Below are positions 1 through 12,400 of a DNA stretch of 64,000 nt, piece after piece. The DNA is taken from positions 25,463,001 through 25,527,000 of the forward strand of contig NC_088102.1 of assembly GCF_036370855.1 (NCBI RefSeq). The letters run 5' to 3'. The stretch is from Dromaius novaehollandiae (lineage: Eukaryota > Chordata > Aves > Casuariiformes > Dromaiidae). The first letter of the stretch is position 1. Every line of letters starts with the position of its first letter. A model generated the notes under the pieces. It was not told the origin of the DNA and did no database searches. It saw nothing but the letters and a program-made list of their open reading frames with translations. The translations under genes were made by a program, and so were the position numbers.

Positions 1-3000
1 AGAGATATCTACTTCCCAGACACCGAATAAAGATTTTTTTCCATTGTTCCAGCCTTTCTATCCCCTCTACAAAAACAAAATGTCACAGTGTTGCTCCAAG
101 AATTATTAAGACAGCAAAAACTGAAAGATTAGATTTATCGCAGCAGACAATGGATTATGAAGAATAATTTATCAAATGTCAGAACAAACAGCCCACGATT
201 TATAGAACGCTTTTTTGAGTCCGTGAAATCTGATTGGACTTCTCCTCCACTAATGAATGCCAAGCTTAATTGATGGATCCTAAACACATCTGTCAAGAGC
301 ATGTATTTATTAACTCAATTTTTTAAATAATATTGTAGATATATACAGAATAGTGGCTTTCTTCTGAATGAATTCCATGGTGTTCATATTACATATACAG
401 ATAAGTGTGTATGTATATACAGGTATATATGAAAATGCAGGTAAAAAGAAATGTGCATGTATTCTGAGGCAGCGAAACAATTACATACGGTTTATTCCAC
501 AAAATTGCTACTTCATTCAGTGCACAGGATGGGAAAGTAATGTGACACATTTCAAGAGGAGATATGACGTGCCTTAAGGTGCCAGCCTAAAATTCAGAAC
601 AGCTGAGCTCTAACCTTGGCTCTCCCTGATTTCCTGCATGATGTTGGCCCATACCATTTTAGTGGTCACAGGCCACCACAAAGGTGGGCAGAATTAGGGC
701 TGTCCAGTCAGCTAAGTCTGTCCTCTTCTAACTTCTTGGGACCCCTTCGGTAACTTTAACATCTTTTAAAAACCTATCTGTTTGATATGTATACAGCGTT
801 TATTACACATACAGCTGCACACATATAAACTTATCTGGTGATGGCAAGCATTTGTTTGGTTCTGGCATGATGATCATGGCCAACTTGGCTAATCACTGCT
901 AACACTGCACAGCAATATCACAAAACCAGGGTTGTCCAGCCTGGTTGTATGGGTTCATTATATAAAAGAAGGACCTCCACTTTTAAAACGGACATGAAAC
1001 GGGGCACCGTGGCTAGCACAGTGCCCTTTGCAACCTGTTGCAGCTGTGCAGTGACCCAATGAAAAAGCACTATCTACTAAGTCAGCAGCACTGTTTTCCA
1101 TAACCTCTAAATGCTATAAAGAAATCTCTCACCCAAGAAGCACCGACTTCAGAGCAGGCACACAATTTATACCAGGCAAGAAGCCACACCTAAGCTCAGC
1201 CCTTCTGTGCCTGGTCTGAGAAGGCAACAATACAAGGTGAAAAAGCTGCAAGTGTCCAGCTGACACAGGATAGCTTCTTTATCACTGTTATTATTCACCA
1301 GCTTGATGACATCCCTACCTCTCCCCTTACCCAGCAGTGACATGTCTTGGATGTTTACTGCATCAGTACCTCCCCGTCATATCAGACCGCAGGATCATTT
1401 CTTTACTCTGTAAGGTAATTGCTTACCAACAACCCTCGTTGGCTTACACCAAAATCAGAACAAAGCACATGCTAATAATTTAACTGTATGACAATCATAT
1501 GCCACAGTTGAGCTCTATGACCTGACCCCATTTGGTGTTACTGCAGATATAGCCTGCAATGCTACACTATTAAACACCCCCCCATCCCCATCCCCCCTCA
1601 CACACATTCCAATCACAACAAATGCAATACCAGAAATGGTGTTTTCTGATGAAAACAAAGCAAGGTGGAGGTGTTCATCAGGTCAGTGCACACTTTTTGC
1701 AGCTTGACTGGTAGCAGTCCCAGCTGCAGAAACAGGTTACCCCCCAGGTAAGCCATGGGGAGAATGGCCCAAATGCTTAGGGTCCTAATAAATTTCCCCT
1801 GCCAGCCCAGGTTATGTGCAATACCCTGTACTGATCAGCCTGAACCAAGTCATCGGCTTCCCTGGGAAAAGGCTTTGAGCCAGCTTGAGTACAAAGTTCA
1901 TCCTTCCCTGCTCTTTCTATCTTGCACCACTTCAGTACTCTGCAGCCCACTACCAGCTATACCACTGAGAATCTCACTTTGGGATCCTACCAACAACACT
2001 TCCTATTCTCAAAGGCATGAATCCTAAAGAACAAGACTTTGCAAAAGTCTTTATCCCATCATCTGGAGACCAAAGTAGGCCCACCCACTACCCAGCACCC
2101 AGGATCTTGCTTGCTGCCTATTCTGCCCATCTACCATCCTCTTTCTGTGGTCTCTTCTGTCTAGAAAAGCAATGTGAAAGCCTACATGCAGCCACCCTCT
2201 CTTTCATCTCAGCCATCCACTGAACTGTACAGCAATAGGTATCAGTCATTACTTGCTGCAGCATCTTTAATTCTTACAGAGTGATACTTTGAGAAAAAGC
2301 ACCTTTTATTCTGTCCCTGTTTACTCCTGCTTAACAGTCTCTGCTCAGGCACACTCAGGTATCTTCATTCCTACTGAGTGGTGTCAGATCTTTAAGACAA
2401 GACCAAAATATCTGAGAATATCACTCATCTTGAATTGAAACCAATCCCAGTGGTGACAGCAGCAACAGGCAGGAACAGCAGTGAGCACGCAGAGTTGATG
2501 CACAACTCCTGAGACCCCAGGAGTCCGAGAGGCAGACCCGATCTCCTCCTCTCCCTGAAGGGGAGCTATTTACACATGGCTCCCACAACCAAACTCACCA
2601 AAGCCCTGAAAGCCTAACCAGAATCCTTTCATATATTGCTTATCATTATAACCTAGCTGAAATGGCAACCTCATTCTTCTTGGGGTTTTACTGCTTCCAG
2701 GGATATTGAGTTCCAGAGCATGAATGTGATGGTGAGAAAGTGCACTCTAGCATGAGTGCCAGCAGATGATGTGTTTGGCCACTAGCCCAGGTCAGGATCA
2801 GGCAGTGTCCCATTGTTCAGGCCCAGTCTCCAGGGAGCCCTGCCTTTCCTGGCCTTGCACCTCCCATGTCAACCATCAATCTCACTGCACTGGTAAGAAA
2901 CAGCTGGCCTTGGAGGGTTCAGTAAATGAAGACAAGTCTTATGACAGGTTGGATAATCAGGACAGAAATCTCAAGCCCAACTGTGTTCAATGAGAAGTCA

Positions 3001-3585
3001 GGTCATACTGTGACAAATCCAGTTGCTGGTTCCAGCAACTGTGCTGCTGAGCAGGTAGGCTGGTAAATATGGGCTTTATTTATAGAAAAAAGAGACTGCA
3101 ATATCCAATCCAATAAAAGCAAGGTTTGCCATGGCCAGACTGGAATCTAACATCCTGTCACAAGGAGATGAACGCTTTTTACCAGTGAAGCTATCAGGTG
3201 TCCTACTGGCTTCCAGAGATAAAAGATGCTAAGATTAACAGACTAGTTCAGCAGCTCAAGAGTTATACAGATTTTCCGCTAGCCTCACCACACCTCTTCC
3301 ACGCTCAGCTTCACTCAGCTGTTCTTTATCCAGGTGCTGGTTTCACAGGACACTCTTAAAGCAAAGAGACAGCACATTAGACTTTTGACATAAGGTAGGT
3401 ATCGAGCTGGACAGTGGGAAAGCAGAGTCCAGACGTTACCTGCAGGGCTCGCACAACATCTTCACTAGCATAAGCACGTACGGGAAAACAGGGAGAGGAA
3501 ACAGCAGAGCCAGGACGTCTCAGAACTAGCTTCTAAAACAGCCACCAGTATGAATATCAGCACTGGTCAAACCACCCCACTTCAG

Positions 3586-3800
3586 AGAATCACAGGACGA
3601 TTGAGGTTGGAAGGGACCTCTGGAGATCATCTAGTCCAAACCCCCCGCTCAAGCAGGGTCACCTAGAGCACGTTGCACAGGATCACATCCAGGAGGGTTT
3701 TGATTATCTCCAGAGAAGGAGACTCCACAACCTCTCTGGGCAACCTGTTCCAGTGCTCAGTCACCCTCATTTGTAACAGTGCAGACAGCTTTCCTCCACA
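3586..3800 (-). mobile_element. 5'-truncated CR1 LINE, 3' end
   Basis: The plus strand carries the complement of the avian CR1 3' region: GAATCACAGGACGATTGAGG, then GTTGGAAGGGACCTCTGGAG, ATCATCTAGTCCAA and CACCTAGAGCACGTTGCACAGGA. The element therefore lies on the minus strand with its 3' end near 3586 and its truncated 5' end near 3800. It is the best-preserved repeat in the window and the main pointer to a bird genome. Confidence 0.9.
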
Positions 3801-4340
3801 CCTGCCATCCCACACTCAGAATTACCTTCCAACAAGTTCTTTCTTTTGAAAAAGTCCATTACCAAAGGAAAGATTTTGCTGTTGGAACCTGCATCATAAT
3901 TTTAATGATAAGCAACAAGTCCAGTTGATTTCCCTGCAGAGGAACACCAGTGAAATCAGTGATATCCTCAGGATCTCCCTCCATGAAAACAAAGTACTGG
4001 TCCCTCCAACCCTACATGTGCCATCGGGACAATGTACATGTCTTGCTTCCAGATGTAGCTGATCAACACAATGACCTGCCTTGTTCAGCATCCCATTTCT
4101 TGACACCTCAGAACAAACCTATTGTCCAGCTAGTTACCCTCCTGCTATCCGAAACAAGATCCACAGTGCAGTCTGCCTGAGACTTGCCTCCAACAGCAGA
4201 CAGTGTTTCCTGATCCAGAAAGTCAACCCACAATCCGCCAGCAGCAACACTTGTGTAGAGAGAAGGTGGAAGATAAAGTTCTCTCCAAGTGCACACTAAA
4301 CGGTGTCACTGCCCACTCTGTTTTGCATGACATAAGCGTC

Positions 4341-4367
4341 TTAGTCTATGCAAAATGCATAGACTAA
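4341..4367. repeat. Perfect 12-bp inverted repeat with 3-base loop
   Basis: TTAGTCTATGCA (4341-4352), loop AAA, then TGCATAGACTAA (4356-4367). The arms are exact complements. The centre reads TATGCAAAATGCATA, which is close to POU-factor octamer sites. It lies in an ADCK1 intron. Confidence 0.8.
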
Positions 4368-5689
4368 AGAAAGAAGCTGAGGCAAATATATATGTATATA
4401 TTCCTGTTTACTTCCTTCCATTTCATCATGCTGAAAACAAAGGCCAGTGACTTGTGAGCCCCTTATTCCCTCCAGTACTGCACTCCCTGGCTGTGGGGCA
4501 GATGCTCCAAACTGCCCATGTTCCATGCCCTCCCCTCGCACATACAAATGCTTCCCTTTCTCTTAATTTGGTCTTTTATCCTGAGCTGTCTCCCACTTGA
4601 ATTGAACGATGCTCATTAAATCCATTCTTTTCTCTCGACCTTTTTGGAGAAATATTACCTCACCTGCATCTCTCATAACCGTCTGTGAGGATGGAGCCAC
4701 ACCCGTCAATCTCTGAGACAGACTGGAATCACAGTCCTTTGAGAGCACACAACTTTCCCACCACCAGCCATTTTTTTGTTTTAACTGAAAGGACTCCCTT
4801 TCTCTCATTCTCTCTTCCCTTCCCACTAACAAATGAAGATCCCCATCTTTGTTAGGCTGGGAAACCAGGAGAGCAGGGCAACAGACAACACTCTTCTGCC
4901 AATAAACTCTTCCTTCTGTATCCCACCTGCCTGATGGGACTCTCTTGTTCTGTAGTCCAGGAGGGGTGATGGTGGCCCCTTCCCACTGAGATCCTAGGCT
5001 TTGAGGGTCAGTGTGTTCCCTGCATCTCTTCAGCTCTGTAGGAATAGAGCTGAAGTTGCTAACGTAGCAGGAATATCCCTGTACTACCTAAGGAAGAGAA
5101 CTGACTCCTGCAAATACCTTCTAATACTTTCACTTGACTTTATGACCTCTTTCTACCCCATCACCTTATTTCCCTCACATTCACTCACATCCTTTCCTCA
5201 CACACTCCTTTACCACTCTCTCCTTTTCCTTGGAATACAAACCACCTTTACGATTCCCTGTCTTCACCAGTAAGAACTAAAACCTCCCACCTGTGCCTCT
5301 CACTTGTCTCCCATTTCTGCCTCATCTCCCTTTTACCACTGACCTCACTGTGCTTTTTGCCATCACCTTCAGTTCCCTTTGTCTCAGCTGGAGCTGGACT
5401 TTCTTCCAGCCCAGCTCCTGCACTGTCCACTCCATTACAGACTGCCAAAGTCTCCAGCGACAGTTTTTAGCTATGGCTTAGAGAGTCAGTACTCCATCCT
5501 CATTCTCTGTAAGTGCCTTCAGCACAGTCAAGCATGCTCCTCTTCACTATTCTCCTCAGCTTTCTGCTTTTCTATCAGTTCTGTCAGCATGTCTGAGCAT
5601 CTTCCTCATCCCTCTCCCAGCTTTTGGGAGATGGTCTACAACATTCTGCCCACAGTCCCTTCTTCCCCCACCGCCTCTGGAAAATATTA

Positions 5690-6475
5690 TTTATAAAATT
5701 CCCATCTCCTTTCTAGCGACTTGTAGATCTACCTCTGTACTCTAGATCATTCTGCTTCTATCCAAACTACAATTTCAGCCTCTCTCTCAAACATCTTCTT
5801 TCAGATATTCATCTGTCTGTTCACATTCAACATAGCTCAAGCAGAGTTCCCAATCTTCTCACTCAAACCATCCCTCCTTTCTCACCACAATGGACAATGT
5901 CACCATGTCTGTCAAACATGCCTGCAACCTTGGTACTGTCTCAAACACTGACCTTCCTCTAGATCTCACTTGCAGACCAGGTCTAAATCTTGCATATTCT
6001 TCCTGCACAACACACCTAAAACATGGTCTTTTCTCTCTACTAGCCCAGTTAAAACTCTTGTCCAGGTTCCCATCCTCTCACACCTTGATGTTGAAACACC
6101 TTTTTTTGCTGGGTTTGACAAACACACCCTGGCCTGGCCCATGCCTTTTCTGAAAAGGGGAAAAGACTGCTGCCCTGTCTAGTCCCTTTGACCATGTCAC
6201 TGTCTATTTATATTCTTCCAACAATTCCTTCTCTCTGTGGGCCAAATTTGTCTATTTGTATTCACCTTCAAAGCTTCATGGTTTATTTTTAATCTGACCA
6301 GTAGTCCAGGATGGTCTCTGCACTCAGCAGTCTGTCTGAGTTGATCTGCTGTCTCCTGTTTTATACAGACTATAAGCTGTCTAGGACAGAAGCTGATTAC
6401 ACTCATGCCTGTACAGCGCCTGGCACAGCAGACTCCTTGCCTGTGACTAGAGTGCCAAGTGCTACTGCTCACAAG
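5690..6475 (+). mobile_element. Decayed L2-clade LINE: RT C-terminus and 3' tail
   Basis: Two adjacent frames carry the RT-region pattern in pieces. One has ACNLGTVSNTDLPLDL (about 5926-5973), the other SKSCIFFLHN (from about 5985) followed by FLSTSPVKTLVQ and LSHLD. A frame change between them and later stops show it is dead. Downstream, CTTTGACCATGTCAC at 6186-6200 and CTTCAAAGCTTCATG fit the end of L2-type ORF2. The 3' tail GTACAGCGCCTGGCACA near 6410 is typical of L2/MIR-type ends. The identification is from remembered family patterns. The pyrimidine-rich DNA upstream (about 5000-5690) may belong to the same element. Confidence 0.65.
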
Positions 6476-9400
6476 TGACAGATGACAATAATCCCACGGC
6501 TCCCCCCCATTCCGTTGGGAAGGCCCCATTTCTCCTGAACCACACACACAGTAAGACATGTGGGGGTCTCCAAGGCACCCACAAGCCCTTGATCAAATTC
6601 CCACAGAGCAGCTATTGACATATCAGTGCTACAGATGCCAGCAGCTTGCTGCAAAGAGCAAGCATTTGGGAAGAACACCACAGAAATGGGGCTAGTTGGC
6701 ACATGAAACAAGAAGGTAAGATTTAAGAAAGCACCCAGGAGCAAATGAATTCCCAAGGCCATTTTGACTCTGGGTATATACACATCTTTGCCACACACTG
6801 TCTGAAACCAGACTAGGAAAGGGTCAATGGACCCAAGACAACAGGTTCAGTGTTAGTCACAGCCAGGCAGAGGGAGGCTCCACCTCGGACTGCAGAGATG
6901 CCCCAAGGGCCCTGTCAGCAACTAAGCCTGAACAGCAGCAGCAGTCCTGTGAGAAATAACCAGCTGCCAGAGCCTGAGGATATATAGGGACCTTCGGGAA
7001 CAGACATCACCTGTACCTCATCTTAAATGCCTCTGCTTCAGCTTTTAAAGCCTGGGGGCTTTGTGAAGTGTAAGAGAGAAAGGAAGCGTGGGGGAAAGGT
7101 CTGGGGGCAGGTTTATGTGGATATACAGGGTGATGAGGGGATGTTTGGGGATATAGGGTTAGGAAAGGTGGGGCTACACACATCTGATGGGCAAGAAAAG
7201 CTGTGCCAGGGCTAGCAGAGAATCGTAAGAAGGTGGCATGGGGCAATATATTTGCATGCCCGGCTCTTGGAGGGGGAACAGTGGATGAAATCCTCCATTC
7301 ACAGAGAGGCAGAGGAAAGAGAGTGCCAGGGCGGGTGTTTGAACGTGAGTACATGAGTAGGGTGCACACGAGGAGCAGAGTGCCAAGGTGCATGGCACAC
7401 GTCCAGCAGCACAGCATTGCATTCATGCGAGTGTACACTACACGGGGCCACAAGACCCTTCTACTCCAGCTCCCAAAACAGAGAGAGTGAGAAAGATACT
7501 CCTTGTCCTCCTTGCCCTTCCTCCTTGTCAATCTCCCCTTTCCTCTCCGGCCCGTATTTCCCCCACTTTTCCTGCCTCTGCTCTGATCCATCTGCTCCTT
7601 CTACAGTTTGTTCATTCCCTGTTCCTTCCTCCTCTCCCTTCCATGCTTCCTTCCTTACCCCCAAATCTTCCTGTCTCCACCAAATCTTTCTGTTGGGCTG
7701 CCAGGTCTCTGGTTCAGTGGCATAACTCAGCTGATTTACTCTCCTTAAAGCAGTGTCTGCTCTCATGTAAATCACCCTCCAAACCCAGCCTGTAAAATGG
7801 GCTTGTTCACTAAACTCTATGAATAGGAAAGCAGGTACAGCTGGCCTATTCATAATCAACATAAAAAATAGATTAGCACTTTACAGATTAAACATTATTG
7901 TTTCAACAGTTAACATAAATCAACTCCACTTACAGGCCCAGCATTGCTGCTGCCACTGCAGGGTGACAGACATTGCAAAGGGAAGGTCTGCCAGTCAAAG
8001 GTGCACTGGGAAACAGCTTGTTTCTTTTCCACCTTGAGCACAGGGTCTGCCCCCACACCCTCAAGCTGTGCTGGAAAGGTTGTTAGAAAGGAAAAGGTGG
8101 GCTAAGGAGAAAGTAGAGGGCTAATTTTGATTAATTAATATGCATTTCTCAGAGATCCAGCAACCCAATACTCTAGCACCAAAATCCAGCTGCTTTACTT
8201 CCCTCCCCAGGGCAGATGCAGCTCAAAAACAGATAAAGAAGCAAAGCCAGCCCCAGGGATAGGAACAGGACAGGGAGGTCTAAACACTGAGTGATTATCT
8301 AGCTCAGTTTTCTATAGCTCAAAATCACTGGACTCTTGTGGTTGAGATGAACCAGTTTGGAGGATTCTATCTAATGCTAGCAGGGGTGCCCAAAACCCAC
8401 CACATCATACCCCTGGAAGCCACCTCACCAAGGAAGCACCAAGGACTGAGATCCACCCCAAACATGCCTCCAAGCCAGTAATGCCAGGAGATAAAGTAGC
8501 CCAGAGCCTGCCACTGCTCAGGCTGCACTTCTTCCTTCATCAGTAGAGGACACTAAGTCACTGGATATGCTCAACCCAGCACGCTCTCATCAGTGCACTA
8601 TGGTTGTGTGGTCAAAGGAGAGATAAAACCCCCAGAGACATCCATACTGTTCCCTCCCTCTCTGCTCACACATGGAAAACTACCTAGTGTCTTAAATATT
8701 TAGTTTGGAGTAGCCAACCAGTAACTCGTGAGCTGGTCCTGATGACTGGCAAAGGCCTTTGACCGGATGTGCCATTAAGAACTGGCCTCACAGCTCTTTC
8801 CAAACAAAGAAAAAAAAATATAAATGAAGAAGTTAAGCTATGGTCCAAAGGGCAAAAGACAGGCTGCGATAGGTGGGATGGTATACAGGAGCCCATCAGA
8901 GGCTTTGAGGTTTCCTTGTCAGCAGAGGCAAAGACACTAGTCCCACAAAGGACAGGACAACAAAAGTTATTTCAAGAGACTTCTTTAGTACAACCATTCT
9001 TAACAAGCCTTGGGAATTTTAATTGCTCTAGCCTCCTTCTAGGCTGGATTGATAAATGGGAATAACAGTTAATAGACCCAAACTAATCATTTACATCCAG
9101 TAAGGTATTTGGCAAAATTAGCTTTGTTCTCTACTCACAACTGATACTACCTGAGTTTCATTCATTATCTGAAATAAACCAACTAATGTATATTTTCTAC
9201 TAATCATTTGAAATTTGGAAGGGTTGGTGCTGAACAGTCTCTTCAAAGGATTTGCCAATTCGAGATGGATTGCTTATGTGAGCTTTGTAAAGGAAAAACA
9301 CGTGGGTCTGCTTCAGTTGAGCTGTCCCGGCATGAACAGTATGTCATGTGAGTTTATTGTTTCAGTTGTCACAGACAGCTTCGTAGGTTGGCTCTGAACC

Positions 9401-12400
9401 ATGCATCCTGTAAAACCAAAGCACTACAAAGCTTACAGAAAATATGTGCAAAATGTACCTCATTGGTTCACAAACCTAACTCCATTACTGCAGAGAGCAT
9501 TAGAGTACTCTTCCTCTCTCTCAGACCAACCTACCTGCCAGGAACTGAAATGCTTCACTCATTAATGGTGGAAAGACCTTTGAGATGCCAAGATCCCAAT
9601 TCTTGTTGCAATTCTCAAAGCAGAAACGCATGTCGAATGTGAGTTTCCCATGAGCAAGACTTCCAGTCTTCTCACCCATAGCAGCTTTCTCATAGGAGGA
9701 AAAACTGCAGACAAGTTTCTTTCTATAGCTCAGCATCTTTTCTAGGAATCGGGAGCTTTCTCTCAGACTGATCCCAGCAATGCCATAAAATAGGGCTTAC
9801 TAGACAACCTGTACCTCTTAAAAATTAATAAAAATGCTATGCTGTCTATTCTGCTTCTAGTGTGCTAGGAAGATCCATATATGCCAAGGTCAGGCTCCAC
9901 AACTCTTTATTTCATCTTATGTCATTTACTTCATCTACACATATCCTTCTGCCAAGTCTCCAGACTCACTGCATCATGTTTGCATGCTCCTGATGGGACA
10001 AGAGTCAAGTAATAGGCAGATCTAAGATCTTGAAAGAAAACAGGAGATGCTAACGGGGCAGAATCAAGTATGAAACTGAGATATCAGTACGCAGGCAGAT
10101 GACAGGATTCCCTGCTCCCTATGAGAAAAATCAGGCAGCCTAAATCCAGCTTGCATCCAGATTGGAGCATTGAGTAAGAACATTTCTGGGTGCTTCAGCA
10201 TTTCTGTGTGATTCTTTGAAACAGGAGCCAGGCCCTCCACAGAGCAGCTCAGTGTTACTGCCCTTGCCCTGATCCTGCTGTACGATAAACATATATGGAG
10301 ATTCCTGAGCCGATGAGACACACTGAGTTTGAAAACAGAAAGTCTCTGTGTGCAAGAATGCCACATAAGCACTACCTATCACAGTCAGACATAGTAATTT
10401 CCAGTGACTATTTGGAACTGGAAGGGTTACCCATGTGCTAAGAGGCAGTTTCTGTCTATGGCCAGGCTGAAGCACTGCGTACAGCACATCCAGCACCTCC
10501 ACAGGACATGGGCACGGACCACAGCCCATCACAGCTGTGGTGTGCATTGCCAGCCAATGTGCCAGAGCAACACAGGGCACCCCAGGTGTCACCAAAACTT
10601 TGACAAAATCCTACTGAAGAGATCATTCTGGGTAGCCTGCCATCTTCAAGCAAGACCTCGTGAGCCAACAAATTCCATGCAGGTATATCATATGCTAACA
10701 CACAGGCACCTGAAGTTATTTAAGTAAGTTAAAGACAAAAAGGCACTGAGCCTGCAGGCCATTCCCCATGGCATTTTCTGATCCCAAATGTTTCACTTTT
10801 TTGTGGAAGACAAAAAAAAAGAAAAAAACTCTCAGAAAATCCACTGTCTAACCTCCAGTGTGTTAAATAATTAACACGAAGGAAGTCAAAGGAGATTATC
10901 CTCTAATCTATCCATGAAAACCTTCCTTCACTTGTGCAATGGGGCTTAGAGTGCCCAGGCTGCCACGAGTGGGACTCAGCCAGATCCTCTCCCAGGAGCT
11001 GGGAGAAAACAACCTTCTCACGCACTGGAGGAGGGAGTAACCCTGTCCCAAAGCTCCCCTGGCAAAAAGGATGCCAGGTTGTCCTTGACCTGTCATTAGG
11101 TCAGTCACTCTAGTGCTTGCAAACAGGGCAAGCAAGGCACAAGAGACAAAGCAAGGTGTGCAGCCTGAGCCACACAGTTCCCCATTTGCTTTCCCCACCT
11201 GCACTTGGCAGCAGAGCAGAGGTCCCGGGCAGCCACCGCCAGCACAAGGGCCTGGCATGGCGGCAGTCGCACTGAGAGCTAACAGCAACTGGGGCCTCTT
11301 CCCCAGAGATGGGGTAGGAGAGCACAGCGGAGGCTGCAGCAGCAGCAGGATCTGTATAGGCAGCTGCTCTTGCCTCTCAGTTGAGTAATGCAGGCCCATT
11401 TGTTCTGGGTGACATTAATGCTTTTCACCATCCATCTCAGATTCTTTAAATTACCTTTTTATGGCCAAAATCCTTTTCATAATTGATAAAAATCTCTTTT
11501 TTTTATATCCCAAGTTATTGAAAAAAATGTGAAGCTTTTTTATTCCTCATTATAGTTTTAATACAAATGTGTTTTTTATTGACAGCTGCTTGGAAGCCTC
11601 GATGGGCCTACTGAGAGGGGCTAGTAGAGGGGTGGGAGAAGAGCCAAATCCTCCCCTCCCACTTCCCAGCCATATGCTCGCAGCAGCTCCTCATGCTGTC
11701 ACAGTGATGGTCCTCACAGCCCAGCCTCCAGTCCGGTGGGTAATGGATGCAGGCTGCCACACAGTGGGAGGAGGTTTCCTGTGATGGGCACCAAACCCAC
11801 AGCAGGCAGAACAGACCCTTGCTAACCTAAATCCAGTTCCCTGTGTCTATTAGCAGTGTACATGGGGGCTGACTTCAAAAACCACCCCCACATGGTGTTG
11901 CTGGAGTGTGGTACCCTCGGACAGAACCAAGGTCAAAAGCAATAGGAGACCTAGGCTTGGAGGTTTTGCAGCAGAACATACAGAATTTTCCTCAGAGCCA
12001 TTCAGCATCAGTCCCTCACAGCTCCACGGAACTGTGTAAGTGACCATGCCAGGCATCAACAATTTTGTGCAAAGCACTCTATACCACAAGGATGTGTAAT
12101 GCTGGACTAAGTGCAGCACATCTCCTGGCATCCTGGATGGGTTAGACAACACTGTCAGCCTGGGAACAGGCTTCCTGGGGCCATAATGTGATCTGCAGCT
12201 TCGTGACCCAAAGACCTTGTGAGCTAGCAGGGTAAAAGACTCTTCTCTAGGGCAGCAGAAGGAACTGGCTTCAGAAAATGGATCACATTCCCTTGGGAAC
12301 AACTTGGATGCCACAGGGCGTGCAGCGTAACACCCTGCTGAAGGCTTAGTTGCTCTCCAACACAGCTGAGCAGTACTTCAACAGTTCTGCAGATCAGAAG

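Noticed and set aside
585..670. Possible inverted MIR piece (GAGCTCTAACCTTGGCTCTC)
   Set aside because: The resemblance is limited to one short phrase; not enough to call.
7007..7591. 194-codon minus-strand frame
   Set aside because: It arises from the purine/pyrimidine-skewed DNA; low-complexity translation (Ser/Pro/Leu-rich) with no homology seen.
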